NCBI RefSeq assembly: GCF_003369915.1
Contig: NW_022881603.1
Span: forward strand, 6,865,249 to 6,929,248
From: Drosophila miranda
Lineage: Eukaryota > Arthropoda > Insecta > Diptera > Drosophilidae
Length of the DNA: 64,000 nucleotides
Reading direction: 5' to 3'
Shown: one piece after another, positions 10,901 to 23,451 of the stretch
Layout: the number at the start of each line of letters is the position of its first letter
How positions within the stretch are numbered: position 1 is the stretch's first letter
Program-made: the position numbers and the translations under genes
Notes under the pieces: generated by a model
The model's input: only the letters and a program-made list of their open reading frames with translations
Databases searched by the model: none
Told to the model about the DNA's origin: nothing

Positions 10901-11548
10901 TTGCCAACTCTTGACTATGTCTAACAGGTTGGAAGACACTAGGGTGATGTCAATAACCTCCTGTCGATTTTTAATTATAAAAGTGGGGTCGTTGCCCCGA
11001 TTACAAATAAATAGATTTGAGTTGAGGATGAAGCTGAAAAGTGACTCACCCCTTACATTTGTGTTCGAGCTCCCCCATTGAGTGTGGTGAGCGTTGGCAT
11101 CGCAACCTATTAATAGGTCTATGTCCGACCTCTCGCTGTCGCTGGCTAGTTTGCGAACCAGGTCGTTGGGAGGATCGTTTCCCTCATGGGCCATGTAGGA
11201 CGACATCAGCCTTAGATGTGTCCCTTTCAGCTCTAGGCTTGCCGCCGTGTTGTCGCTATCGCTATAGTTATGGAGCAGAAAGATATTAAGGTGCTTTCTG
11301 GCGAGAATGCAGGTGCGGGATTTACCTTCATGTTGAGCTACAATTATCTTGTACTCCTTCGACCCTAGTCCACAAACCTTGTCTCCCACTATCCAAGGTT
11401 CCTGGATCAGGGCTACGTCTGCTCCGCTCTCTTCGAGGCGGAGTATAAGAGCAGCGGATGCCGCCTTACAGTGGTGGAGATTGATCTGAAGGAGCCTCAA
11501 GGACATCCTTAGTGTTCTCCACCACTGTAATGTCGGCATCCGGATCAT
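7956..11548 (-). CDS. LOA LINE ORF2: endonuclease, reverse transcriptase, RNase H (frameshifted)
   Basis: Order of domains: AP-type endonuclease at the N terminus (LLQINLHHCKAA; IGCDANAHHTQWGS; SDHRYIE), reverse transcriptase (FRPISLSSFLLKTFERLVG; FLDIEGAFNNV; GTPQGGVLSPLLW; AYADDVAIIF) and a C-terminal RNase H (FTDGSKLDDRVGGGIY; IYSDSQAA; WVPGHRDIEGNCIADELAR). The frame breaks between GTPQGG and YADD in a run of about ten C (9556-9565), giving ORFs 11548-9479 and 9545-7956. All catalytic motifs are otherwise present, so apart from two homopolymer indels the element looks whole. Confidence 0.85.
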
Positions 11549-12985
11549 CCTCGACTTCCTCGTGGCAACACATCGCCTCGAAGTCGCATCTCAGCGTGCC
11601 ATCGGTGGAGTAGCCCTCTGGGTCTATCTCTGTGTGATCGTCGGGTGCTTCGATCTCCGAGGCAGCGTCCTGCTCAACTGGCTTGTCGACAGGACGTGCC
11701 TCGGCCGCCGCATCCGACTTGTAGACCTTTACGGTCACAGAGCTGAACCCAAAATTGAGCTCGCCTTTGGCAGCCTCAATCGGGGCCAGCGACTCTTTGT
11801 TGAGGACGACCACCGCCTGGTTTGTGGGGCCCTGTGTCGTCTCAACTTTGACCACCTTCCAATCTGCTGTTGGGAGGTGGGGGTTGCATCTTTGCAACAT
11901 TTTTAGGATGCGCTCCGGCTCCTTCATGGAGGCGGGCACCCAGACTCTCGCCCTTGGTCTACTGGGCACTTCGCTCCAGTCTACAGCGACGAGCTTCGCC
12001 CCTGGGTAGACTTCCCCGACTTGCGCTACCGCTGCTTTGTACAGCTGTACGGAGCGCTCGTCTTCACAGGCTACGATTTTTATGCAGCCCTGGTACCAGC
12101 CCATGTCTTTGCAGACGGGGGGGGTCCAGGCTGCTTTTCCAGTAGCTCGAAGCAGCGGTCGGCCAGTGCCGCTTCCACCCACTTCCACTGGTTTCTAGGT
12201 ATCCGGGAGTCCGCGCTGCCTTTGTCCAGGACGCCAATCAGCGTCCTTTCTCTGGCAATCTGCGCGAATGATGTGTTAGGCAGCACTCTGGAGCGCTTCG
12301 GTGTCGGCCCCGGAGTCTCTTGTGAGCGCTGCCTTTTTGGCTGAGGGGCTTCCTTCTTCGGTGCTTCCTTGCCAAAGTTCGGCAGCACCTTCGAGGCCCA
12401 CTCAACCTTCTTTATCCATTTGTCCGTCGGGCTGGACATCTGGCTTGCGTTCTGCCGACGGAGTATATTGCCAGCACTCCTTCTATCGGCATATGTAAAA
12501 GATTTGGCTTGGACACTAGTAGATGGTGACTCATCACCCGCCACTTTACCAGCAGGCAGAGCAGCCGCAGGATTGCATAGCCACTCTGCCAAGGTATCGA
12601 TTTTGGGAGCCAATTCACCACCCACCCCGACACCGGGATGGGACCCCTTTGGGCTCTCCATAGCATCTTCCGCCGCGCAGGTTTTCCCTGCTGATTTGCG
12701 GGTCGGGCCAGGCCTTTGGGCCGCTGCCTTCCCCTGTTTGGGATTGCTCCCTGTTGGCATTTGGGGAGTGCCAGACTCATTTTTTTTGTTTTTAAATTCT
12801 TCCATTCTTTTCCCACGAGCTGCAGAGAAGGGGTACGGTCCGTCCGGGCAGAGATCCACGTTGCCCGGATAAGGCATACTTAGAACAGGGGGCTGCCAAG
12901 TCCCTGAGCTCTCCGTTAACGACTGGGCTAGTTTTATATACCGGGCCCCAAGCCAGGCTGACTCTCGGCACGGGTCGAATAACAC
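11466..12985 (-). CDS. LOA LINE ORF1 (nucleic-acid-binding, Gag-like), frameshifted
   Basis: Two overlapping frames, 12985-12080 and 12188-11466, together form ORF1. The first is rich in Pro, Lys and Ser (N-terminal basic region); the second has a compact domain (CKDMGWYQGCIKIVACEDER; WKVVKVETTQGPTNQAVVVL) and an acidic tail. The frame changes at a run of eight G (12117-12124), so this may be a sequencing or assembly indel. I see no clear CCHC knuckle. ORF1 proteins of this clade coat the element RNA. Its end overlaps the start of ORF2 by about 80 nt. Confidence 0.75.
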
Positions 12986-13302
12986 TCTTAGTCCGGCCCG
13001 GTGTGAGCTGAATGTGGGGGGTTGGGATGTGGGTAGGTAGTGTGTAGGGATAGGGGAGTGTGTGAGCTACTTATACAAGGCGGCACCACAAGCGCATCGT
13101 CAGTGTTGCTACTTCGCGAACACCCGCTGGCTGTCCGGGGCTGCTTATTTTCGGTACTCTCCCTAGGGATGTCCGATTATTCGCAGCTGACCTACCTATA
13201 TGACCTGTATATAGGTAGGTCGTTCGCTATCCGCAACCTGCGACCCGTCCGGTGGCCTCAGCTAGGCCCCCTTTGAGCCCCCTCACGAGCTCATCAGACC
13301 AG

Positions 13303-14392
13303 ATTGGGGTATATTAGATTTGTGGTAAAAGTGGATGTGTGTAACGTCCAGAAGGAATCGTTTCCGACCCCATAAAGTATATATATTCTTGATCAGCATC
13401 AATAGCCGAGTCGATTGAGCCCTGTCTGTCTGTCCGTCTGTCCGTCCGTCCGTCCGTCCGTCCGTCCGTCCCCTTCAGCGCCTAGTGCTCAAAGACTATA
13501 AGAGCTAGAGCAACGATGTTTTGGATCCAGACTTCTGTGATATGTCACTGCTACAAAAATATTTCAAAACTTCGCCCCGCCCACTTCCGCTCCCACAAAG
13601 GACGAAAATCTGTGGCATCCACATTTTTAAAGATACGATAAAACCAAAAACGCAGAATCGTAGAGGATGACTATATGTTTTAGAATGTAAGATCTCAACC
13701 AGATCGTATAATTATTATAGCCAGAATCAAGAAAACAATTTCATTCTTTCTCGCGCTGTCACTCTCAAACACACAGGTTTCATGGTCGGTTTTGCCAATT
13801 GCAAAATATGAGTTCAAGGATCTCAGAACCGATAATAGCCAGAGCAACCAAATTTGGTATCCACACTCCTGTGATATCGGACCTTGACCGTTTCGTGTCC
13901 AAATTTCGCCACACCACCTTCCGCCCCCGCAAAGGACGAAAATCTGGGGCATCCACAAATCTCAGAGACTATTAAGGCTAGAGTAACCAAATTTGGTATC
14001 CGCACTTCTGTTAGATCTATCTATAAAACGTATATCTCAGAATTTCGCCCCACCCCCTTCCGCCCCCACAAAGAACGAAAATCTTTTGCATCCACAATAT
14101 TGCAGATTCGAGAAAACTAAAAACGCAGAATCATAGATAACGACCATATCTATCAGATTGCTGAATCTGGACCAGATCAGATAATTTTTATAGCCAAAAG
14201 GAACAAATCAATTTGCAGTGGCTACGCAGCGCCCAACGTCACGCTCAGACTGATTTTCTGTCTCTCTCGCACGCACTCTTTGTCGTGTCGTTTAATATTA
14301 GCAGCGTCTGCCGGAGGAGAGCCATACTGACTTAGTATCGGGTATAACTGTAGAGTTGCGGTGTCCGCAGCAACTCACAACGTTCCCCCTCG
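13303..14392. mobile_element. ISY-like element copy 2, main part
   Basis: Continuation of the element interrupted at 7800; 13303-13317 is the right target-site duplicate. The GTCC microsatellite (about 13426-13471) is longer than in copies 1 and 3. The GTATCGGGTATA end and the GTTGC/GCAAC hairpin are present near 14335-14376. Confidence 0.78.
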
Positions 14393-15229
14393 TTTATATT
14401 TACAATAAAGTGCAGAGTGCACTCTACATTCATTTGATCCGAGTGTCCATGCAACAGCGGTGGCTTCTGTTCAGGCCTCTGCAGATACATATCTTAAGTG
14501 CCTTAGAAACTACAATTTAGAGTAAAGTAACATTGGAGGAAACAACAAATGTTTAAATGTTCCAAAGATCTGTAAGATTCTGTATGAAACTGGAATAAAC
14601 TCAATTTAAATAAAAATTGTTCTTCTCAGACCATAAATCCTCCGTCGCATCGATATTCATTTATATTTTATGCCTCGACTTTGGCTAATTTGTCAAGCCT
14701 TTATTTACTCCAATTGAGTTTCTCCACTCCCACAGCGGTCCCTCGGCAATAAAAGTGAAAGTGACAAATGGTGGGGGCAGACCAGACCAGGCCCATAGAA
14801 GCCCTTCAAGACCAGAGTCAGAGCTCAATTAGATTTCATTAAATTGTTGCAACAGCGAACGAAAAGCGAGCACAAATGAAAATGAAAATGAAAATGAAAA
14901 TGAGAATTAATTGCACTAATCACTTGTGCGCGAATAAACAAATGTTTAGAGCAGCGAACTGCAGTGAACTATAACGAAGTAATTATTGTACCCGGGAGAG
15001 GAGAGGGCGAAAAATCGAAAGCTAATCAACTGTCGAATGGTGGCGGGGGGGCGGGCGTCGGAAGAGTAAATAACAAAGACGAATGGGGTTCGGCGTTTGG
15101 CGCTCGGCTTCGTATTGAGATTTATCTGGTTTAACAATGCTCTTAAAGCCTCTAGAAACAAACATAATACGCGTAAATTATTAAAAATAATGGGCATTCG
15201 TGTGTGTTGAGCTGATGGAGGGATTCATT
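14393..15229. other. Dcr-2/FReD tail-to-tail spacer, unit 2
   Basis: Non-coding, closely matching 3494-4323. The AAATGA-type repeat near 14875-14903 is one unit longer than in unit 1. Nothing else is seen. Confidence 0.6.
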
Positions 15230-16488
15230 TTAATAAATTTTTAGGGGTACTGTACGCTTGGTCCTCGGTAAATCGTTCAGCTCCATTTGGCTCTTTGGAC
15301 GGACTAGCATCTGTACGCATCTCAGAGACTTGAAGCTATTCCATTGCTCCCAGAAAATGACCTGGACATTGTCCATCTCGCCCTTGAAGTACTTGCCATT
15401 CAAATTGCTATGGGAAGAGGATATTAACTGAATAATTCGTATGTGTTTGTGTGATACTCAGTGGACGGATGAATTACCTTCGCGAACAGAAGTCGTACCA
15501 CCAGGCTCCGTGGTGATACTCGGCGCAATTCATATGCGTAAATTCATCGTTATCCCTATCGAAGGTTGAGAATTTCATCTTGTCATGGGTGCGTAACGCG
15601 TCGCTGGAATTTCCTTGATAATACCCGAGCTTATGTAGAGCTCATGAGGCTGGGAGCTGGTCAGGCGGTGCAGTTTTTTGAGGCCAATAAAGAACTCCCC
15701 GTTGAGCTTGCCAAACCCTTTTCCTGTACTGATCCCAGTTGCGATAGAAGTTCACAGAGCCATCCAGTCGACGGTGAATAGCCATCCATCCAGGACCGGC
15801 GGCCGTGAGACCCTCACAGGACACCAGAAAGGGCAGGAACCCTGGCAAATGGATCAAATGAATCCCAGACGACATGCCGTAGGGCATACAAGAGGTGGTG
15901 GCTGCCTCCCAGTCTGCCAACAGGTCGTCCTTCTTCTCCCTGAATTTACCTTCAAAATATACGACTTTGGCTCTCAGATGATCGATCAATGCCGCACTGG
16001 AGGTGTTCTGTTTTCTTAAATCAGTCAACACGTGCTGTTTCCTCTTCAATCTGGTCTCGTAGACCTTGACCTTCTGCTCGAGTTCCTTGATTTGATCCGC
16101 CTTTTCCTTCAGTTTGGCTGTATATTCTGTGAGATTCTCAAATCTCTTCAGTAGATCGTCGTCAGTGTGTTCCTTGGTTTGAAGCTTGTTTATTTCATTT
16201 CCTCTGTCTTTGATAGTGGCTGCACTCTCTGCTATTTTACCCATATAAACGTCCAATAAATCATCCAGATCTCCTTTGCTAATGCGAATGGTTTTGTGCT
16301 GATCAATGTGGACTTCTGCCAACGTGCACGGCTGTGACATTGGCAGTGGACATGCTACTTGACGGTACTACTTCAGTTTTGTTCTTCAAGTCTATAATGG
16401 CAGCCTTGGTTGGCTTAAGCTTGGGGGTGGCCTCAAAGGACCAAGGTACAGCCAAAAGAATCAGCAGTAAAACGAAATAGTTTTCCAT
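15230..16488 (-). pseudogene. Fibrinogen-related (FReD) protein, copy 2, degenerate
   Basis: Same architecture as copy 1: signal peptide from ATG 16488-16486, coiled coil, fibrinogen domain, a 70-nt intron at 15408-15477 and a last exon 15230-15407. It shares the 5-bp deletion (16323/16324) and the 88-bp deletion (15630/15631) with copies 1 and 4. It adds one extra T in the run near 15718-15722, which shifts the frame within the fibrinogen domain after FYRNWDQYRK. Confidence 0.88.
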
Positions 16489-17733
16489 TGTGAGTCGTAT
16501 TCTCCGAACCATGCACATTGCAATCAAAATTAAACTGAGATCGCCAACGAAATAAATTAACTGCATTTTGAATAAATTAACTGTTCAAATCCGGAAGCTA
16601 ATGCAAAGTTGTTTGCTGATAAGAATTACTGCACTTCCAAGCCGCACTTGAACTTGAAAGTGTACTTGTACAGCTGCGTTTGATTCGTTTGTTAACCATA
16701 GCTGGGCTTAAATTTAAAGTTTATTTTAAATAAAAATATTTAAATTATTTTAATATATTATTTAAATACATTTTTTTTTTTTAAATTGTTGTTTTTTTCA
16801 TTCACTTTCATACTTTGCGCTCTACTTAAAGCAGGTTGGCAGTCCAGCAGCATTTCATTCGAGGTGCAGTTTTTCAGCAGTTGGCAGTTTTCCCGTTTAT
16901 CGATAGCAACAATAAAATACCCTTCTGGAATATTTAAACCTATTTCAACGATTTCTTTCTACAGAGACCAAGAATAATCATGCATGAATATGTCTAACAC
17001 ATATCAATTTGAGAAAATTTCTTCATCAATTTTAAAAACATTTTGGAAAACAGGGTATACAAAGGGCTATACACGCATCATGTCTTTAAATACCAGCAAC
17101 ACTGCGACTGTTTTTTTGTTGAACTATTTTGTTTAAACCTTGTTTAAGTCAAAATACAACAAAAGCAAGGACTAATACCTTCTTTTAGACAAGATCCAAT
17201 AAAAGCAAGTGTTTAAAATAAACTAGTCAATTCGCAAATAGATTCACTAATCGGATAAAATTATGTGGGCATGGCTTAATGTTCTATATAGCTAGTAATA
17301 TTCCACGGAATATCATAAACGAGGAATATGTATGTAAAATAGAACTTGAATTCGTCAGTATATTTACGGTATATTATTTAAATGCCAATTTTTTGGCAAT
17401 TTATTTATTCAACTCTTGGAATTTATTATCTTATCTGATCAAATACTTGTTCAATACAAAATATCGGTGGAACAAAGTTCAATTAAAACAAAGGTGAGGC
17501 GAGACATTTGACGGTCAACCTGCGCGTCCATCGCGGTGTTTTCCGCACACGGAGAACGGTGACTGGAAAAAAAATGTAAATCCCCTAAGCTAGTAGCTGG
17601 CCACATCCAGAAAAACCTACTGTGTAATTATAGCCACGTCAGCAATCATCTTAGTTGGCGAGCTTGTGCCTGCATATGCAAATACATATGTAGCTGTTGA
17701 ACTGAATTCTCGGATTTGTTTACACTCCTACAG
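16489..17733. other. Head-to-head spacer between FReD copy 2 and Dcr-2 copy 3
   Basis: Matches 5581-6862, with the TATCGATA motif at 16898-16905 and a further small deletion near 17385, where the CGGTATATTT repeats of the other units are lost. Dcr-2 exons 1-2 are missing through the same junction (near 17670) as in unit 2. No gene is seen. Confidence 0.6.
16898..16905. promoter_or_regulatory. DRE-like TATCGATA motif, unit 2/3 spacer
   Basis: Exact TATCGATA at the equivalent position to 5990; candidate DREF site in the divergent spacer. Confidence 0.4.
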
Positions 17734-20700
17734 ATCAATCGAGGAGGGCGGAAAACGAGCTATATTTATGTGCAATACAGTCGAGCTAGCCCGCCAGCAG
17801 GCAATGGCCGTGAGGAAGTTCTCAAATCTCAAAGTGGGGTTCTTTGTGGGGGAGCAGGGCGTCGACGACTGGTCGAAGATAAGATGGAGCCACGAAATAA
17901 GCGATAGCCAAGTTAGTGTCGAGCTCATGACGCCTCATCAAACCAATATGCATTTCTGATATTCGTTTATATAGAACGGATGCACTAGTATTTGTGCTTC
18001 CAAGTGCTTTACAAATTTGGCCCTGACTTTTTTTCTAATTGAATTTTCTTATATCTTGCAACGACAATAGGTTCTGGTGGGCACAGCCCAAGTCATGTTG
18101 AATATGGTCACCCAGAAGTACTTGGAGCTGAGCTCTGTGAGCATCGTGATTATAGACGAGTGCCACCATGGCACTGGCCACCATCCCTACCATGAGTTCA
18201 TGCATCTGTTTTAACTCGCTGACCGAAACACGCCACTGCCGCGCGTTTTGGGACTGACGGGTGTACTCATTAAAGGCAACGAATTTAAGCTGGTCGCTCA
18301 AAAGCTCAGAGAGCTGGAGACGACCTACAGAAGCAATATCATCACCGTGTCCGACACGGAGGAATTGAAAAACGTGATGCTGTGAGACCTTTTAAGTCCT
18401 TTCCATAGAAGAAATCACGCTATAGCAGTTCTGTTTATTTTTTGCAGCTACTCCACCAAACCAAGGGAGTGTTTAGTGACTTATCCAGACCAAGTGGGGA
18501 GCCTTGTGATCGGGCACGCCATACATAGATGCATTGAGCACTTTTACGTACGCCTAGACGATTTGGAGATTGGCAAACAGCCTACGCGCTATTCCAAGGG
18601 ACTGTCGACCCCCCGCGATCCGCACAAGAAAGGATATATAAAGACTCTGCTCAACGACTTCCAGTACCAGCTGGAGCACTACGGCGTATATGCGGCAGCC
18701 ATGGCCATAGTATCGGTGATTCTAGAGTTTGAAATCAAGCTGCATCAGTCGGAAACCCTTGCCCTGACCCACATATATAAGTTGGCCATCTGTCTGTGTA
18801 ACCGGATCAATCACATGCTAAAAAAAGAGCTTCGCGATTTGGTCGACGATGATACGGAACCCGATGACGCAGTCCACACGGAGGAAACCATGAACTTTTC
18901 GACTCCCAAGGTGCAGAGATTTTTGCATTACGTGCAGAAAACGTTCTCGGGCAAGGATGCCAAGGATATTTGCTGCTTGGTCTTCGTTGAGCGCCGGTAT
19001 ACGAGCAAATGCATATACCAATTGTTGAAGAAGTTCATTGCGGTTATTCCGGCGCTGCGCGATGTTCTCGTGCCGCAGTTTATGGTGGGCCGCAACTCAG
19101 TTTCAGCGGATTGTGAGAGCGTCCTGGAGCGCAAGTGGCAAAAGTCGGTACGTTATGCCTCGGGCCTCAGCACAGAACATTATATTAAAAGTATATTATT
19201 CTCCCCTGTCGCAATCCCCATCAAAGGCCATTCATCAATTTAGGGATGGCGAAGCCAACCTGATGGTCTGTTCGAGCGTTCTAGAGGAAGGCATCGATGT
19301 AAAGGCCTGCAATTACGTGTTGATCTTGGATCCTTTAAAGACATTTAACATGTACGTGCAGACGAAGGGGAGGGCTCGATCCAAGGAGGCCCAGTTTGTG
19401 CTTTTTTCCTCAGAGCTTGACCGCATAAAAACCAACCAACAAATCAATCAATATCGCCAAGCCCATACCGACATCGGAAAGTATTTAAAGGATCGCGTCC
19501 TGGATCGGTCCGAACCCCTGATGCAAGAGATAGCCGATCACTTCCACGAATTGATCCCACCATTTATAAACGAAAAAGGTGCCGTGCTGCTGCCTAGCAG
19601 TGCCCTGATGCTGCTCCACCGCTACTGCCAGAGCCTGCCCTCGGATGCATTCGGCTTTGTGGAGCCCTGGATCACACTTATCAGTTGGGACCAGAAGCGG
19701 GAACTCTTTGGCACACAGGCCGCAAGCAAAGAAGTCGTCTCTATCGAACTTCCACTCAGCTCGTCCGTGCGGGATAAAATTTATGTAAGCCCAAAATGGA
19801 CTACCCAGCGTCGACAGTCAGTAATCATGTTCGAATCATTCCAGAGCGATCCCATGACTTCCGTTAAGGCGGCAAAAATATCGGCAGCCTTTAAGACCTG
19901 CATTAAACTGTACTCCACGGGGGAGCTCAACGAGCGTTTCCTACCCGTCACGCCTAAGGACCGGGTGACGGCGATAACCGACTTTCACTTTGACCACTGG
20001 AAGAAATACAGCGACGATGGTGAGTCTTATTCAATCAAAATTCTGTTTAATCATTCTCCTCCTTGGGTGCTTTTAGTTATCGATACGGTAAACAAGCAGA
20101 AACTCAAGCCGGAGACACAAACTACCTTCAAGACATCTTGTCCGACGGAGTTCTACGATTGCCGGCCACGGGTGGGTGAAGTCTGTTATGCCTATGAGAT
20201 CATTTTGGAGCCGCAGTTCGAGCGCAACGACTACACAGAGCACATCCACGACAACATGCTGTCGGGTAGGAACTTTGCGTTGCTGCTGAGGAAGCAGCTG
20301 CCGCCTCTCTCGAAGATGCCGCTGTTCTGCAACCAGGGCCCATTGCATGTGCAGGTTAGGGAGCACCCGCGAGAGCTGGTTATTGCAAGTGCGGAGCAGC
20401 TGGAGCAACTGCATCAGTTCCATGGAATGCTGTTCCGCGATCTGTTGAAGATCTGGCATCCCTGCTTTGTACTGGATCGTCGAGGCAAGGACAACTCCTA
20501 CCTGATCGTGCCTCTAGCCGTGGGCGCAGAGTATCAGAATGTGGTGGACTGGCCGCTGGTCCGTCAGTTCCAGCGTCTGCCCACCCCGAAGCCTGTCAGT
20601 GTGAAGCAGCGCAAGGAACAGCGAGCGCCGCGTCCAGAGGACTATGAGGGGAAAATTGTGACTCAGTGGTATGCCAATTTCGCGAGCAAGCGAATGCTCG

Positions 20701-23162
20701 TGCACAAGGTGCGCAGTGACCTGACTCCGAGCAGCCTGATGGAAAGCAACCACCAGAACACGAGCTATGGCGAGTTCACCACGTCCAAGTATGGCGATGA
20801 CATCGAAGGAATTGTTCGCATGGACCAGTTCCTGATCGAGGTGCGCGAGCTTACGGAGCAACTGAACTTCTATGTCCAGCAGCGGGGCAAGACGTCGGCC
20901 CAGAGCAAGGCCAGGGTCAAGATCATCCTCATTCCGGAGCTCTGATTTAATTTCGATTTCCCCGGCGACCTCTGGATAAAAGCAGTGTTTCTACCCAGCA
21001 TCTTGAACCGGCTCCACTTCATGCTGCATTCTGAGGCATTACGACAACGCTTCAATACCTACCTGGGGCTGCAACATCTGCCTCAAAATGGAGTTGACTA
21101 TAGGCCAAAGCTCTTGGAGATCGACTGGTCGTTGCGCCGCAATGTGGATTCCCATGGCAATGCCGTTCCCAATGATTATGAAGAAGGGTCACGCTCCATT
21201 CTGGAGCCCCTACCCATCAAAGAAGTAGAGATTGGGATGAAGACACTGCAGATACGCGACTTACAACATTCGTGGCAGCAGTACCTGGAACCTGTAGACC
21301 TACCCCGGAACATCATGTCCGCCTATACCGTGGAGTTGAACTATTACAACAATTTTATATCCGGCCAAGTGGCGTCTCTCGACAAAATGGAGCAGGACGA
21401 CAGGGAGTTCTGGCTGGAGACGCAGTTCAAGATGCCTAAAGGGAACATCTATGAGACCAGGAGTCCAGCAATTCCCCCTGCCGCCCGGCCTGCCCTGCTC
21501 CCGCCGACCAGCTCAGCTCCCAAACCACAGTCGTTGAATGTGTTGCCGGTTCTGATGAAGAGCGTCTCCGATGATCACATCACTCCGGCCCACCAGGGTG
21601 AGTTCCTGGCGGCCATCACCACAGCGGGATCTGCCGATGTTTATGATATGGAGCGAGCGGAGCTGTTGGGTGACTCGTTTCTCAAGATGAGTGCCAGTCT
21701 TTACCTGGCCAGCAGGTATCCCGACTGGAACGAAGGCACGCCCTTGCAGGTCAAGTCGAGGCTGGTGTCCAACAAGAACCTGATGTATTGACTCAGGGAG
21801 ACGGATATTCCCAGTCGTATTAGCTGCAGTCTGTTCGACCCCAGAGTAACGTGGCTTCCGCCCAGCATTAATCTGCCCGAAGATGTCTTGGATGTGTGGA
21901 CGGAGCAGCCGAGCTTTGCCAAACTGATTGGTCCCCATAATCTCTTCAATCTGGCCCTTAGTGACGAGGAGATTCTGGCAGGTCGTTGCAACGAGGATAC
22001 CTATCGTCGCTTTGTGCAAGGTTGCAAGAGCAATCAGCAAGGCTATTATCCCGGCCGGGACTTCTCCTCCGGCGTGAACTACTTCTTTGGTGAGGTCGCT
22101 CTTCAGAACAAGGTGGTGGCTGACACTCTGGAGGCCCTTCTGGGAGTCGTTGTGAGAAACTATGGATTGCAACATGGCTTCCGCATGCTGGAATACTTCG
22201 GCATTTGCAAGCCGGACGTTGATAAGCCATTGTCGCAGCTGCTCGATCTTCAGTAGAAGAGCACCAAGATGCGAGCCAACGCGAGCCCTGACGATATTGA
22301 TGGCTTCCTGATCAAGCACTCCTATTTAGAGCAGAATCTGGGCTACGAATTCCGGGATCGGGGCTACCTCTTGCAGGCCCTGACGCATCCGTCATTTCCC
22401 ACCAATCGCTTGACCGGCTGCTACCAGGAGCTGGAGTTCATTGGCGATGCCATACTCGATTTTCTCATCTCTGCATACATTTTCTTAAACAATACCAAGC
22501 TGCGTCCGGGCGAGCTCACGGATCTGCGCTCGGCATTGGTCAATAACATGACACTGGGATGCATCTGCGTGCGCCACAAACTGCACCTCTTCATTCTGGC
22601 AGAGAACGCGTTGCTATCTGAGACCATCAGCAAGTTTGTGAAATTCCAAGGGAGCCAGGGACACAGAGTCACGAATCATGTACGTTTTCTGATCGAGGAG
22701 AGAGATGTGCAGCCCGTTATTCTGGACTTGGACGATGAAGTGGAGATGGCCATGGAAAATGAGTCGGAAGACGGTCCACGCATCGGTGCTTTCAACTTGG
22801 CGCAAAACGTAGATGTCCCCAAGGCTTTAGGCGATGTCCTGGATGCCCTTATCGCGGCCGTCTACCTGGATTGCCGGGATCTGCAGACAACCTGGCAGAT
22901 GATCTACCATTTGTTTGAGCCCGAGCTGAAGGAATTCTCCCAGAATATACCCATCAGCCCGATTCGTCAGCTCCATGAGCACAAGCTGGCCAATCCCGTC
23001 TACGGTCCGCCCCTGGTAGACAAGGACGTTGTGATGATGTACTGCCAGTTCACCTGCATGGAGAAGACCATTCGGGACACTGGTTTCGGCTCCAACAAGG
23101 ACCAAGCCAAATTGGCTGCTGCCAAGAGCGCTCTTCAGAAATTGGCTAAATGTGATGCATAA
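17734..23162 (+). pseudogene. Dcr-2: Dicer-2 copy 3: lacks exons 1-2, four nonsense codons
   Basis: Exons by splice signals: 17734-17911, 18071-18381, 18448-19147, 19227-20019 and 20077-23162; the last is a single 3.1-kb exon. The helicase DEAD-type box DECH is near 18157-18168. Helicase C, DUF283, PAZ, RNase IIIa, RNase IIIb and dsRBD follow in order. Exons 1-2 (start codon, Walker A) are deleted. Stops: TAA 18212-18214 in the helicase exon, TGA 20943-20945 (GEL-C codon), TGA 21789-21791 and TAG 22254-22256, all explained by single substitutions. The RNase IIIb Glu is Asp at 22842-22844. The 57-nt intron 20020-20076 is in frame, so an ORF reads through it. Confidence 0.95.
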
Positions 23163-23196
23163 TCCATAGAACTACATACCATTGACCGTGACCCAC

Positions 23197-23263
23197 AAAG
23201 TCTAAGCCTGACACCCATTCTGAATATGTACAATTAATTAAATGGGTGTGATGCTTAGACTTT
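23197..23263 (+). other. 67-nt hairpin after the Dcr-2 stop, copy 3
   Basis: Same inverted repeat as 2149-2215: 23-nt arms matching at 21 positions and a 21-nt loop. Confidence 0.6.
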
Positions 23264-23451
23264 TATTGGTCACTGTATTATTTGTAAGCTTTTCATGAAC
23301 AAAAAAGCATTTTTACCAATTTGTTATACCTTTTTAAAAATTATTTTAATATGTAAAATAAAATCGCTATGTACCGCGTGGGCTCGTTTTAGCTAGATTT
23401 ACAATGGGCTAGATGGGCGGGCACTATCGTCAACGACGTCAATGTCATTTT

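Larger units (their letters stand above)
7801..13302 (-). mobile_element. Full-length LOA-clade (TRIM/Bilbo-like) non-LTR retrotransposon
   Basis: A 5.5-kb LINE inserted in the ISY copy, read on the minus strand: 5' UTR about 13302-12986, ORF1 12985-11466, ORF2 11548-7956, 3' UTR 7955-7801. A 15-bp perfect direct repeat (7786-7800 and 13303-13317) flanks it. The 3' end (as transcribed) consists of CCTAA repeats, not poly-A. ORF2 holds endonuclease, reverse transcriptase and RNase H, the arrangement of LOA-clade elements. TRIM from the D. miranda neo-Y and Bilbo from D. subobscura are the nearest named candidates I know; the family name is inference. Confidence 0.85.

Noticed and set aside
20943..22256. 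Nonsense codons of Dcr-2 copy 3 as sequencing errors
   Set aside because: They are single-base substitutions spread over the gene, not homopolymer indels, and the copy also lacks exons 1-2; error is an unlikely explanation for all of them.
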